Positions 28,001 to 37,121 are shown, counted from the stretch's first letter. The stretch is DNA of 64,000 nucleotides from UBA4416 sp040386075 (GCA_040386075.1 JAZKGE010000001.1:36450-100449); one strand, 5' to 3'. Translations and numbers: made by a program. Notes: generated by a model not told the origin, from the sequence alone.

Positions 28001-31000
28001 TATTTCTACCCCATCAGCTTTTAATACCTGGATCTCAGCTCCAACTATCTCTGGTCTTACCATTAACACTGTAGTAGACCTTGCAACCAGCGCCACAATA
28101 ACACCGGTAGGCGGTATCTATCAATTAGGTACGCTTGCAGGCGGGGCCTTAAAAAATTACAGACTATACGGCACTTATACTTCCTGTTTACAGGATAGTA
28201 TTATAGTTCATGCTGGATGGAACTGCCAGGGCTATCCGGCAAATTTAGCAGCTTACCCATGTATCACTAAAAAAATAACATTAAAGGAAACCCCACAAAC
28301 ACCTTTATTACTAACAACTGTAATTACTCCTCCAACTGTTGTGGATCTTTGTGATACAGCATCTTACGAGGTAATTGGAACAAATGTTCAATTAGGAAGC
28401 GTATATAACTTAACCGTTAGCGTAAATGTTCCTTTAGGCGTGAATATAATTCCGGGAAGTTCGCAATTAGCTTATCCTATTGCAAGTCCTTATGCTACTA
28501 TAAGTGACCCTATTTACATGGGAGGCACGATATACCAGTACAATATCTCTGTATTATCTCCAAGCATTGGATTAAATGGCATGCCGGGTATATTAAGTGT
28601 TGGAGATAATGCCGTTAAGATAAAGTTCAAGGTATTAACGTCCTGTGGATATACATCTGGTAGCTTAGCAAGTTTTAGTTTTTTTGGAGTGAGTGGCTGT
28701 GGTGGCTCTACAGGTCAATTAGTTTCACTCTCTTCTCAATTAGGCATCACAGGAGCCTCAGCTCCATATTTAACCAATACCGTTTTAAAAAGCACCTATA
28801 TTTCTCCCTGCAGTAACAGCTCTATATTGCACATTTTTTCAGAAAATTTAGGTGGCTTATCTTTTGGCAATACAGATTCTCTGCAGGTAACATTGCCAGC
28901 CGGCGTTTCTTATGTAGCCGGCTCTTTTAGTGGAATACACAATTTTCCGGTAAATGGTATACCTGCTATTTCATTTTATAATAATCAACAGCACCTTACA
29001 TGGAAATTACTGCCGGGAGTTACTCTCAGCGATAGCACCGTTTTTGATATTAACTACACAGGTAATCCGAGTGTATTAAGCTGCAATATTTCAAATTTTG
29101 AAGCAAAAACAACCAGTAGTTCTGCATTGCTCTGTACTTTATCAGGAAGTTTATGTGGCGTAAATGTGATCACAGGTGGCGATACATTGCCAATATTTAC
29201 CTACAAAAGTTACCTGGCACTTTCAAATGCCAGTGGCTATTCGATCCCAAATCCTCCCGCGGGAGAAACCGCTTTTGTGAATTTCACTATCAACAACACG
29301 GGAGAAGCCCTAAATGCAACCAATGCTACTGTAATTAGTTACTACAATGATGTAAACTCAAATGGAATGTACAATGCAGGTGATGTGCTAATTTCTCAGC
29401 ATACCGCTAATATTGCAATTCCGAATAATGGATCCTATGCATATACCTACTCATTGAATATTCCATCCGGCGCAGCATGTCATGTGATTGCCGTTATTGA
29501 CACGGCTTTTAATCACTGCTCCTGCACGCCTTCACAAATACCGATTACTTTACCGCTAAGAAATTTTGCAACAGATACGATAATTTGTGCGGGTCAAACC
29601 GGTTCTCTGGGTTACAATGCCATTACTGGATATACCTATGCATGGTCGCCGGCTACCGACCTTAATTCTTCTACTATTTCAAATCCAACTATTACAGGTG
29701 TAAACAATACCTTAACACAAATAACCAATACGTACATTGTTACAGCAAACAGAAATACTTGTACCTCGCAGGACACGGCTGTTGTGAAAATAAATCCGTT
29801 ACCAATCGTAGCGACAACTGGCAATACCATATGTGTTGGTTCAAGTGCACCAATTAGCGCTGCCGGGGCGACAACATACTCCTGGTTACCAACGGCTTCA
29901 TTAAACAGCCCAACAGGCGCCACCGTTACAGCAAATCCTATAACAACAACTGATTATACAGTTACAGGAACTGATGGAAATGGGTGTGTGAACACGGCTA
30001 CAACGAACGTGTTAGTTAATCCTTTACCGGTTATGACAGCTACCAGCGACACGCTCTGTTTTGGGCTAACAACCACATTGGTTGTTAGCGGAGCGAACAC
30101 TTATACATGGAACCCTTCCGGATCATTAAATACAGGTATTGGCTCAACGGTTACCGCTAGTCCAACAATTACAACTACTTACACTATAACTGGTACTGAT
30201 GTAAATAATTGTGTGAATACAACCACCGCCACGGCCTTGGTTAATCCCTTACCAATTATATCAGCCACAAGTAACACATTGTGTATCGGCGATAGTGTGT
30301 CACTTATTGCCAGTGGTGCTGACACTTATACATGGAACCCATCAGCAACATTAAATAGTGCAAATGGAGCAAGCGTAACTGCCAATCCAACAATTACTAC
30401 CGGTTATACAATCACAGGTACAGACTTAAATAGTTGTGTAAATACGACAACAACATCTGTTTTAGTAAACCCTTTACCTATTGTAACCGCAACTACCAAT
30501 ACACTGTGTATCGGATTAACTGCTTCGCTTACAGCAACAGGAGCAACAACCTATACATGGAACCCCTTTGCAACTTTAAGCAGTGCTAACGGCTCAAGTG
30601 TTACGGCCAGCCCTACCATCACTACTTCCTACAGTATCACAGGAACCGATTCTAATGGCTGTGTAAACACCACTACAACAAGCGTGCTCGTAAATCCTCT
30701 ACCGGTCGTAACAGCAACAAGTAATACTATCTGTGTAGGGTCAAGCGGTCAGATCTCGGCAGCAGGTGCAATTACTTACACCTGGAGCCCGGCAGCTTCT
30801 TTAATCAGTGCAAATGGGGCAAGTGTAACCGCCAATCCAATATCAACAACAGTTTATAATGTTGTTGGTACAGACCTTAATGGATGTGTAAATTCAACTA
30901 CAACCACGGTAAATGTAAATCCATTACCAGTAATCACAACTTCTCCTAGCTTTAGTATGTGTTCGGGAAACACCGGTACACTTACAGCCGGAGGAGCGGC

Positions 31001-32594
31001 TACTTACACATGGACGCCCGCCCTCAATTTGAATAGCGCTACAGGAAACACAGTTACTTCCACCACCAGTGCAACAGAAACATATACGGTTACCGGAACA
31101 GATCTGAATACATGTGTTAACAGCTCTATCACTACTATAACTGTTGTAACAACGCCTACCATTAGTGTTAGTTCTTCTTCCGCTATTATTTGTCCCGCAT
31201 CATCTGCCACACTTGTAGCAACTGGCGCAACAAATTACACATGGACTCCTGCTACAACCTTAAGTTCGGGCACCGGATCTACAGTAATTGCAACGCCTGT
31301 AAATACAGAAACCTATGTAGTGACCGGAGCAAATAGCAATTGTATAGATATAACACAAATTGTTGTAACAGTAACTGTTAATCCTACAATTACATCTACA
31401 TCTCATACAATTTGCTCTACTCAGTCAGCAACGCTTACAGCGAGTGGTGCTTCAACGTACACGTGGAGTCCTGGAACTCATTTAAATACTACAACGTCAG
31501 CAAGCGTTATTTCTACTCCGCCAACAACGCAAACTTATACTGTAAGGGGATCTTCGCCACTGGGTTGTATAAACTCTACATCGTTAACGGTAGATGTTAT
31601 CCCTACCCCAACACTGGCAATATCCTCAAGTACACCTATTATTTGTGCAGGCAACTCAACTACATTAAATGCAAGTGGCGCATCATCTTTTACCTGGTCG
31701 CCGGCTACTGTTAGTAATATCAATACAGGTACAACCATTGCAACGCCTTTGGCCACAACTATTTATACCGCTACAGGATCTAACGGCCTGCCGGTATTTG
31801 GCTGTACAGATACAAAAACAATTCAGATAATAGTAACGCCTCTCCCTATAATTATTACCGGACCTGGTCCTATTATCTGCGAAGGCCAATCTACATTAAT
31901 TTACGCGACAGGTGGCACTACTTATACATGGAGTCCATCTGCGGGAGTTAGTGATATACATGATTCAACAACTACTGTAAAGCCTACCGGATCAGGCATA
32001 ATCGTATATACAGTGACGGGCACAACCAATAACTGTTCGAACACAGCAACTGTTGGAATAACTGTAAACAGTTTACCAATTTTAGATGCGGGTGTTGACA
32101 GTATCATTAATATTGATCATATCATTACATTAAACGGCACAGGCAACACTCCTGTCGGCTTCATTAACGCCTCTACAGGTGTTAAATTTGATTGTAATTA
32201 TTGTCCAACGGTTACTGTCAATCCACAGGAAAACACCTGTTATACGCTTGAAGGTATTTCGAGTGCCGGATGTAGAAATACAGATGTCGTTTGCATTACA
32301 GTTACAAAAGATTGGAATGTATATATCCCGAATGCTTTTACACCGAATGGTGATGAAAAAAATGAAGTATTTGTACCAATGGGATTTGGAATAGCTGAGA
32401 TCAAACTTACTATCTTCAACCGATGGGGTGTTGAAATTTTTAAAAGCAACGGAGAAAACATTGGCTGGGACGGCAAAAATAAAGGGCAACTATGCGAGCA
32501 AGGAATTTACATATACCAGGCCGAAGTAAAAGCCATGTCGGGACAAACAGTTGTTAAAACCGGTCACGTTACTCTGCTATCAAAAGTGAAGTAA
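25008..32594 (+). CDS. Giant adhesin-like T9SS protein, type B C-terminus
   Basis: A 2528-residue secreted protein with a signal peptide (MKKIFYLTIILFFTLRGLST). Residues ~25-1520 contain DUF11-like, cadherin-like and other beta-rich modules typical of surface adhesins. From about residue 1520 to 2357 come eleven Ig/PKD-like repeats of ~75 residues with the pattern TxxTxCxGxSxxLxAxGAxTYTWxP...TYTVTGTDxNGCVNTTxxxVxVNPLP. The last ~90 residues are the gliding-motility-associated C-terminal domain (IPNAFTPNGDEKNEVFVP...FNRWGVEIF...GWDGK...GIYIYQAEV), the type B T9SS signal seen in SprB. It probably works at the cell surface in adhesion or gliding. Its paired cysteines per repeat suggest disulphides. 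Confidence 0.9.
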   Translation: MKKIFYLTIILFFTLRGLSTGGYITISSVVPSDITVCGQAKLFTFTINNPSAFNLTGVSVDLTMPSGLNYQIGSATNATVVAGPPTNTPTFSLANIPANTSVIVTFTAAANCDILNYLSLGLPTENQIQVNYTANSTICFDNHTTQVYIVKQPNVSITTVTNQSFNGSIGASFTRCISITNGGTGELSTFSLTDVHGNGITVTAATPGTWTSAAGTETYVLTGADFTSIGNGNALFETGESITICETVTINNCSSVFSSYEAAWGCNSQACQTSVSTANVVFPNFVPNLVITAQPSANVCLGVGNLSQQTLTIVNTGAGQAINTLLKIYQTSGPTYYDPSQQTEINVGSITIKVNSGAPSPLAATTASPCNNSPCLSAAPIGGVDLTIPTINPGDTVRISWNTQSCCQTGYGYYNGWAYSASYQSICLNNYVVPAAWGRVYNQNYINNLVNNGSPSTISSGQTSTFNYLLNGVYNSSPALPDAYLKVTFTVSPCYNYAPNTIKIVNSIGTATFMPSSVNQVGNIITAVFSGSAPFNATMYSSLEQSQLLIDLTGNCTSCVSGPGTIGVGIAYSPSAGCPCEMLLITSNFNLNLVCPVTCEGLNFRDYSIKRTSYGLPDNTDDGLPDATGTLDFTKIKTSRAMYGDTITSSFYGKIKTSVTHPTWQFCYASSTITNGNNLTAIGGKLKIYRGVGLPLIATCNIGGVAAVAPTATFKYDLSSTALIASGGVGAGFVFLDNDSLVFEPQYKVTTNIGGAIIPVAVTNTFVVSDIASPTNPANIYSCNTFDGNFSIIGYYYTNYGPDSYSLSNCDQISITQNYYLSIGPCCSNYAGGNLFPFEYRPWARIDTLELVPPTGYKYLSAQFVEVRTAGTFAGSASATFPIVPINPLGATLKFPVGSFYTSASTPSITPSDDGFYGVFTATLEPSCAVVQNVAQNIGYNWTFKPSAYLPQAVALNTSNVPNQDQITYSGPNIFLQSVLPNINATTNVVTWDISLSNISTPSAFNTWISAPTISGLTINTVVDLATSATITPVGGIYQLGTLAGGALKNYRLYGTYTSCLQDSIIVHAGWNCQGYPANLAAYPCITKKITLKETPQTPLLLTTVITPPTVVDLCDTASYEVIGTNVQLGSVYNLTVSVNVPLGVNIIPGSSQLAYPIASPYATISDPIYMGGTIYQYNISVLSPSIGLNGMPGILSVGDNAVKIKFKVLTSCGYTSGSLASFSFFGVSGCGGSTGQLVSLSSQLGITGASAPYLTNTVLKSTYISPCSNSSILHIFSENLGGLSFGNTDSLQVTLPAGVSYVAGSFSGIHNFPVNGIPAISFYNNQQHLTWKLLPGVTLSDSTVFDINYTGNPSVLSCNISNFEAKTTSSSALLCTLSGSLCGVNVITGGDTLPIFTYKSYLALSNASGYSIPNPPAGETAFVNFTINNTGEALNATNATVISYYNDVNSNGMYNAGDVLISQHTANIAIPNNGSYAYTYSLNIPSGAACHVIAVIDTAFNHCSCTPSQIPITLPLRNFATDTIICAGQTGSLGYNAITGYTYAWSPATDLNSSTISNPTITGVNNTLTQITNTYIVTANRNTCTSQDTAVVKINPLPIVATTGNTICVGSSAPISAAGATTYSWLPTASLNSPTGATVTANPITTTDYTVTGTDGNGCVNTATTNVLVNPLPVMTATSDTLCFGLTTTLVVSGANTYTWNPSGSLNTGIGSTVTASPTITTTYTITGTDVNNCVNTTTATALVNPLPIISATSNTLCIGDSVSLIASGADTYTWNPSATLNSANGASVTANPTITTGYTITGTDLNSCVNTTTTSVLVNPLPIVTATTNTLCIGLTASLTATGATTYTWNPFATLSSANGSSVTASPTITTSYSITGTDSNGCVNTTTTSVLVNPLPVVTATSNTICVGSSGQISAAGAITYTWSPAASLISANGASVTANPISTTVYNVVGTDLNGCVNSTTTTVNVNPLPVITTSPSFSMCSGNTGTLTAGGAATYTWTPALNLNSATGNTVTSTTSATETYTVTGTDLNTCVNSSITTITVVTTPTISVSSSSAIICPASSATLVATGATNYTWTPATTLSSGTGSTVIATPVNTETYVVTGANSNCIDITQIVVTVTVNPTITSTSHTICSTQSATLTASGASTYTWSPGTHLNTTTSASVISTPPTTQTYTVRGSSPLGCINSTSLTVDVIPTPTLAISSSTPIICAGNSTTLNASGASSFTWSPATVSNINTGTTIATPLATTIYTATGSNGLPVFGCTDTKTIQIIVTPLPIIITGPGPIICEGQSTLIYATGGTTYTWSPSAGVSDIHDSTTTVKPTGSGIIVYTVTGTTNNCSNTATVGITVNSLPILDAGVDSIINIDHIITLNGTGNTPVGFINASTGVKFDCNYCPTVTVNPQENTCYTLEGISSAGCRNTDVVCITVTKDWNVYIPNAFTPNGDEKNEVFVPMGFGIAEIKLTIFNRWGVEIFKSNGENIGWDGKNKGQLCEQGIYIYQAEVKAMSGQTVVKTGHVTLLSKVK
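29567..32078 (+). repeat. Eleven ~225-bp coding repeats
   Basis: Tandem repeats encoding ~75-residue Ig/PKD-like modules, most ending in VNPLP. Copies 2-6 are the most alike; copies 7-11 diverge progressively. The nucleotide similarity between neighbouring central copies makes recombination or assembly collapse possible, so copy number should be confirmed with long reads. Confidence 0.8.
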
Positions 32595-32638
32595 TTTAAT
32601 AACTTACTCCGGCTTGATAAAAGAGCTATATTTTGATG

Positions 32639-33475
32639 TTATATCTGAAATTCTTTTTTTGTTACCGGTCCATTGTCGCTTAAAAAATGGAGATAATACT
32701 TTCCTTTTGGATAATGTGAAACGCACATTTCAAACCAAAACTCATGTTCTCCTTGGGCTACATCTTTTTGATCTGAGATATTGATCATAAGCCTACCTTT
32801 TGAATCTCTCAATTCGATCTTCATCTTTCCTGACTGCTGTATTTTATAATCAATATATCCAAACACTTTTTTTGCTTGCTGAGATGCCATCACATTATTA
32901 ACTGATTGGTTATATTCCACTTCATACCAAGGCAACTCTTCATTCCTGATACCTGCTACGAATGCTCGTAAAGCGGCATTTATTTTTGGAATTGAAGCCA
33001 GTGGCCTGCCGTTACTTACACACCAAACTGCAGTTTGAGTTGTCTGCTCATCCGTACGGTGGTAATTTAAATAACGTGCCAGCGACACAAGGTTTTTATC
33101 TGTTGGTTTATCAATAGTAAAATCTGTATTCCTTTGAGGAGTATGATTACTTGCCTGACAACAATAACCTATTACTTTAGCATTAGCCTTTTGAAAGCCA
33201 CCAAGAACAAATATTTGTTCCTGTGTTACCAATATGTCCTGTTCAGATTCATTTTTAGAATCCAAACGGCATCCGGCTTCCAAAGTTAACCAGAGTGAAT
33301 CAGGGCAAGAGCTTTCGAGTTGCATGTTCAGACATTTGCCCTGATGTGTACCAGTTCCTTTGATCTTAAATTTTAAGAGATTTAATTTGGCGGCATTTTC
33401 AAGTGAGAGTAGCCTGTGCTTAGCATTAACAGTAATTGCAAATACCAGCGAAGTAAGTAAAAGTAGTGTTTTCAT
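32639..33475 (-). CDS. Secreted protein of unknown function
   Basis: A 278-residue exported protein (signal MKTLLLLTSLVFAITVNA). The middle holds several cysteines (GKCLNMQLESSCPDS, GCRLDS, VIGYCCQASNHTPQ, AVWCVSNGRPLA). The C-terminal ~75 residues (KMKIELRDSKGRLMINI...GEHEFWFEMCVSHYPKGKYY...KKEFQI) resemble an FlgD-like/T9SS type A beta-sandwich but lack the usual PNP start, so T9SS export is uncertain. No enzyme motif recognised. It is the last gene of the minus-strand run. Confidence 0.7.
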   Translation of the reverse strand: MKTLLLLTSLVFAITVNAKHRLLSLENAAKLNLLKFKIKGTGTHQGKCLNMQLESSCPDSLWLTLEAGCRLDSKNESEQDILVTQEQIFVLGGFQKANAKVIGYCCQASNHTPQRNTDFTIDKPTDKNLVSLARYLNYHRTDEQTTQTAVWCVSNGRPLASIPKINAALRAFVAGIRNEELPWYEVEYNQSVNNVMASQQAKKVFGYIDYKIQQSGKMKIELRDSKGRLMINISDQKDVAQGEHEFWFEMCVSHYPKGKYYLHFLSDNGPVTKKEFQI

Positions 33476-33528
33476 TTTTGCTCCGTTTTTACATTATAAT
33501 TACAATAATGAAAAAAGGATACAAAAAA

Positions 33529-34527
33529 TCATGACAACTGCTCAGCCAGCAGTTCCATTTCGTGCTTGGCGTCTTTATGATTGTAGATGATATTGTTTAC
33601 CGCATTGGTAATGGGCATGTGGGTGTTGTATTTTTTATTGATCTCCACCACACATTTAACAGCGTAATAACCTTCGGCGATCATGTTCATTTCCAGTTGT
33701 GCTTGTTTAACGCTATAACCTTTTCCCAACATGGTTCCAAACATACGGTTACGACTGAATTGAGAATAAGCGGTTACCAAAAGATCTCCCAAATAAGCGG
33801 AAGCTTTGGTATCCCTGTCAATTGGATGCACAGCAGCAACAAAACGATCTATTTCCTGGATAGCATTACTTACTAATACGGATAAAAAGTTATCACCATA
33901 ACCAAGTCCGTGGCAAATACCACCGGCAACTGCAATTACGTTTTTTAATACGGCTGATAATTCTGTCCCGTAAATATCATCGCTGCTTGAACATTTGATA
34001 TAGCGACAACGCATATACTCGCACAACTCATCAGCACGGGCAACGTCTCTGCAAGCCAGAGTTAAATATGATAATTTTTCCAGTGCTACTTCTTCTGCAT
34101 GGCAAGGACCTGTTAACACGCCAATATTATCCAAAGGAACATTGTAAACGGTATTTAAATATTCGCCTACAATTAAATTGTATTCAGGTACGATGCCCTT
34201 AATAGCAGAGAATATTGTTTTATTTTTAAATACATCCGCGGGAATGTTCTTTAAGGTGTTATGTATAAAAGCGGAAGGAACAGCCAAAATAATAATATCT
34301 GCTTTTGTTAATGTTCCTAATAAGTCAGAAGATAATTCCAGCTTAGTCAGATCAAATTGTACAGAACTTAAATAGCGGGGATTGTGACCATACTGATCCA
34401 TGTGATCAATATCTGATTGATTCCTGAAGAACCAACTGATCTTACTCGCATTATTGCTTATTATTTTAACGATAGCTGTTGCCCAACTTCCACTTCCTAT
34501 TACTGCTATTCTTTTTCCGTTTGTCAT
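33529..34527 (-). CDS. gpsA: NAD(P)H-dependent glycerol-3-phosphate dehydrogenase
   Basis: A 332-residue GpsA. The dinucleotide motif is AVIGSGSWATAI; the LTGPCHAEEVALEKLSYLT and GTELSAVLKNVIAVAGGICHGLGYGDN segments with the catalytic lysine in AVLKN are diagnostic. It makes sn-glycerol-3-phosphate from dihydroxyacetone phosphate for phospholipid synthesis. Bacteroidota GpsA often sits near the PolB-like exonuclease gene. A repeat-like spacer lies between the two genes. Confidence 0.95.
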   Translation of the reverse strand: MTNGKRIAVIGSGSWATAIVKIISNNASKISWFFRNQSDIDHMDQYGHNPRYLSSVQFDLTKLELSSDLLGTLTKADIIILAVPSAFIHNTLKNIPADVFKNKTIFSAIKGIVPEYNLIVGEYLNTVYNVPLDNIGVLTGPCHAEEVALEKLSYLTLACRDVARADELCEYMRCRYIKCSSSDDIYGTELSAVLKNVIAVAGGICHGLGYGDNFLSVLVSNAIQEIDRFVAAVHPIDRDTKASAYLGDLLVTAYSQFSRNRMFGTMLGKGYSVKQAQLEMNMIAEGYYAVKCVVEINKKYNTHMPITNAVNNIIYNHKDAKHEMELLAEQLS

Positions 34528-34536
34528 TTTAAATTT

Positions 34537-34617
34537 GTTTCCCGCGGATCTTACAGATTTTCACGGATTATTTATTTCACTTATCACATCTGCGTTAATG
34601 CGAGATGTGTGTGTGCA
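34537..34617. repeat. Short-period repeat-like spacer upstream of gpsA
   Basis: On the minus strand the spacer reads a series of similar 8-10-base units of the kind ATCCGTGA, AATCTGTA, AGATCCGCG, with an ATCTGCG-like and CATTAACGCAGATG part beside it. Such CCGCGGAT/ATCTGCG spacers recur in Bacteroidota genomes (from memory). No ORF or terminator is seen. Confidence 0.45.
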
Positions 34618-34623
34618 AAATTA

Positions 34624-35319
34624 TTAAGTATAAACTATATCGCTATCGCTTAATGCTATTAATCCTTTTAAAGATTGATAGATACGTGCTAAAGTTACCA
34701 CATCTTTAATGCAATAGGTTTTAATGCGTTCAATATTATTTTCCTCATAATATACTTTAGCGATCTGGCTGCCATCGATATCATCCTTTGGAGAAGGAAT
34801 ACCAAATATATGCGCCAGTAAATTCAACGAGGTAAAATTTTTAATGTCGCCAAAACGCCACATCTCCATGGTATCCAAATGTTTCACTTCCCAGGGTTTC
34901 ATTCCTTGCAGTTGCAATAATTTTGGCAAAGCAATTTTATTAACCAATAAACGGCGGCATAAAAAAGGATAATCAAATTCTTTTCCATTGTGAGCGCATA
35001 AAAAATGATCTTTTGTATTAAAGAATTGCTCCAATAATTTAGAGAATTCCGTTAAAACATCATGTTCATTATCTCCGGCAATGGCTTTGGTCCTGAATTT
35101 CCCTTCGCTCATAAATCCTAAGCCAATACAAACAACTTTTGCAAACTCGGCATAGATACCGGCTTTGGCATATTGTTGTTCAGAAGTATTATCTTTGCTA
35201 TACATCCATTTTTTATCCCACAGTTCTTTTTCTGTTTCAGATAATGAATTGTATTGATACTGAATAGGTACTGTTTCAATATCAATGAACAAAATATTTT
35301 CGAGTTTAATTGAGCTCAT
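34624..35319 (-). CDS. PolB-type 3'-5' exonuclease (DnaQ-like)
   Basis: A 231-residue protein beginning LENILFIDIETVPIQ, the Exo I motif DIETVP of the PolB-like exonuclease family (DNA_pol_B_exo2, PF10108). Exo II appears as CAHNGKEFDYPFLCRRLL and Exo III as YCIKDVVTLARIYQ. It probably degrades or proofreads DNA or RNA 3' ends with two metal ions. It has no polymerase domain. Its ATG overlaps the folA stop codon by one base, so the two are co-translated. Confidence 0.88.
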   Translation of the reverse strand: MSSIKLENILFIDIETVPIQYQYNSLSETEKELWDKKWMYSKDNTSEQQYAKAGIYAEFAKVVCIGLGFMSEGKFRTKAIAGDNEHDVLTEFSKLLEQFFNTKDHFLCAHNGKEFDYPFLCRRLLVNKIALPKLLQLQGMKPWEVKHLDTMEMWRFGDIKNFTSLNLLAHIFGIPSPKDDIDGSQIAKVYYEENNIERIKTYCIKDVVTLARIYQSLKGLIALSDSDIVYT

Positions 35320-35813
35320 TATTTTCTTTCGTATTTTCTAAACGTATACGCAAAATCATTTTTTTCATCAGCCTCATGTTCTTCTTCCCAAACCAAGTGA
35401 AATTTATTCAGATCAACTTCCGGAAAAAAAACATCTGCATCTAATGTTGTTTTAACTACAGTCAGGTAAATATTATCAACCGAATCCATCGATTGTTTAA
35501 ATATTTCGCCACCCCCAATAATAAAAACTTCATTCTCGGATGTCATTTTAACCAATGCTTCATCCAAACTTCCAACAACCATGATGTCAAATTTATGATC
35601 AGAGTTGAAATCCTTATCTCTTGTAACAACAATGTTTTTTCTTCCGGGCAATGTACGGCCAATAGATTGAAATGTTTTGCGTCCCATGATCACAGGGGAG
35701 CCCATTGTTGTATTTTTGAAAAACTTTAGATCAGCAGGTAAATGCCACGGCAATTGATTATTCTTCCCAATACCGTTATTTAAAGAGGCCGCAACTATAC
35801 TTGATAATATCAT
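35319..35813 (-). CDS. folA: Dihydrofolate reductase
   Basis: A 164-residue enzyme: MILSSIVAASLNNGIGKNNQ, LPWHLPADLKFFKNTT with the catalytic Asp in ADLKFF, PVIMGRKTFQSIG, LPGRKNIVVTRD, and IIGGGEIFKQ. It reduces dihydrofolate with NADPH, supplying the folate cofactor for methionine and purine synthesis. It precedes the exonuclease gene with a 1-base overlap and is 4 nt after the beta-flower gene, so the run is a polycistron. Confidence 0.96.
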   Translation of the reverse strand: MILSSIVAASLNNGIGKNNQLPWHLPADLKFFKNTTMGSPVIMGRKTFQSIGRTLPGRKNIVVTRDKDFNSDHKFDIMVVGSLDEALVKMTSENEVFIIGGGEIFKQSMDSVDNIYLTVVKTTLDADVFFPEVDLNKFHLVWEEEHEADEKNDFAYTFRKYERK

Positions 35814-35817
35814 AAAC

Positions 35818-36222
35818 TTAGTACGCTAGACCTTCAATAAAGAAAAAGAAAACAACTGCGGCTACCCACTCTTTCTTCACTCCTTTGCAATCACCTATCT
35901 TAGAACCATTTTTGTATATATCTCCATCCGACTCTATTTGTCCGATCTTTGAGCCATTCTTATAAACATCCCCATCGCTTTCAATCTGGCCAACTTTACT
36001 TCCATTCAAATAAATATCGCCATCCGATTCGATCTGACCCTTTTTAGATCCATTAACATAAACATCTCCATCACTTTCGATATTTCCTTTTTTAGAGCCT
36101 CCTACATATACATCCCCATCAGATTCGATTTCTCCTTTTTTACTTCCATTGATATAAAGGCTTTGAGCAGAAACAGTTGTGCAGAAAAATCCTGCTACTA
36201 AAATTAAAATTAGTTTTTTCAT
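35818..36222 (-). CDS. Secreted 5-fold beta-flower-like repeat protein
   Basis: A 134-residue exported protein (signal ends TTVSAQ). Five almost identical 16-residue repeats, NGSKKGQIESDGDVYV-like, start near residue 25, followed by a partial sixth and then DCKGVKKEWVAAVVFFFF. The tail resembles the C-terminus of the Bacteroidota '5-fold beta-flower' proteins (IGYAKGVKKEWAAVFFFFF pattern, from memory), in which five repeats form a five-bladed ring. The hydrophobic FFFF tail may be a packing or membrane contact. Function unknown. Confidence 0.75.
   Translation of the reverse strand: MKKLILILVAGFFCTTVSAQSLYINGSKKGEIESDGDVYVGGSKKGNIESDGDVYVNGSKKGQIESDGDIYLNGSKVGQIESDGDVYKNGSKIGQIESDGDIYKNGSKIGDCKGVKKEWVAAVVFFFFIEGLAY
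35911..36150 (-). repeat. Five tandem 48-bp coding repeats
   Basis: Tandem 48-bp units within the beta-flower gene, each encoding 16 residues. Units differ at a few third positions, so copy number is probably real rather than an assembly artefact, but slippage is possible. Confidence 0.7.
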
Positions 36223-36226
36223 TATT

Positions 36227-37096
36227 TTATTGTTTTATAAATTTTGCTTGCTTAAGATTTCCTGATTTGTCCAATACTTTTATAATATACAAACCATCTG
36301 ATAAAGAAGATACTTTAATGGATTGGATGTCGATTGCACTTCCTTTCAGTACAGTCTCTCCAACATTATTAGTAATAGCGTATTCTATAAGTTTAAGTGA
36401 ACCACTTATTTTTAATTCAGCGCTTACTGGATTAGGAAATATTCTAATTTGGCTATCCGTTAAATGCTCTTGAACAGAAGTAAAATAACAGGTTGAAAAT
36501 CCTGTGTAGTAAACTTCCACAGGCTCAAAAGGACATTCATTATTACGGTATGAATGAACAAAATGATCCATAAAACCCACACCTTCAACCAAATCAGATT
36601 CGTTGTCCGTGCAATTAAAATTGAATCGTTTATGATATGAACCACAAATCAACACACTATCTATAGATTGAACAACTCTATCTGTGGAAATGTCGCTCCT
36701 TCCATAAGAAAATGTACCTGGTACTGTATCACCAATATTTAAGTTAAAGTCATACCATAGTAAATCTGTATTTGCACCACCTGTTACATCTAAATAATAA
36801 ACTTTTCTATTGATCGAATCATTTCTGTAGGCAAATTTAAATGTATAAGAACTAAAGTTAAAAGGCCCCGGTGATGTATTGTAAGCATATAGAACTTTCT
36901 TATAGGTATACGCTCCAATTAATGTATCCCCCGACGTTTTGTAATTATAATAATTCAATCCTGACGTAGAATTTTTACTCACATGCCAAATTGCACTATT
37001 TTCAGGAAACGGTTTATAAACATTTGTTTGAGAAAATGCAGTATTGCAAATCACTAAAGCAATAATAAATAGTTTATGTAGTTTAATGGTTTGCAT
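36227..37096 (-). CDS. T9SS cargo protein of unknown function
   Basis: A 289-residue exported protein (signal MQTIKLHKLFIIALVICNTA). The middle repeats strands such as SSYTFKFAYRNDSINRKVYY and DLLWYDFNLNIGDTVPGT, a pattern common in T9SS proteins of Bacteroidota whose body I cannot name. The C-terminal ~75 residues are a type A sorting domain (IRIFPNPVSAELKISG...GLYIIKVLDKSGN...AKFIKQ). It sits 25 nt downstream of kdsA. Confidence 0.72.
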   Translation of the reverse strand: MQTIKLHKLFIIALVICNTAFSQTNVYKPFPENSAIWHVSKNSTSGLNYYNYKTSGDTLIGAYTYKKVLYAYNTSPGPFNFSSYTFKFAYRNDSINRKVYYLDVTGGANTDLLWYDFNLNIGDTVPGTFSYGRSDISTDRVVQSIDSVLICGSYHKRFNFNCTDNESDLVEGVGFMDHFVHSYRNNECPFEPVEVYYTGFSTCYFTSVQEHLTDSQIRIFPNPVSAELKISGSLKLIEYAITNNVGETVLKGSAIDIQSIKVSSLSDGLYIIKVLDKSGNLKQAKFIKQ

Positions 37097-37121
37097 AATA
37101 GTGCATTTTAATTATAAAAAA

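Noticed and set aside
29567..32078. Tandem repeats that could be mistaken for a CRISPR-like array
   Set aside because: The period is about 225 bp in one long coding frame with protein-level conservation and no spacer pattern.
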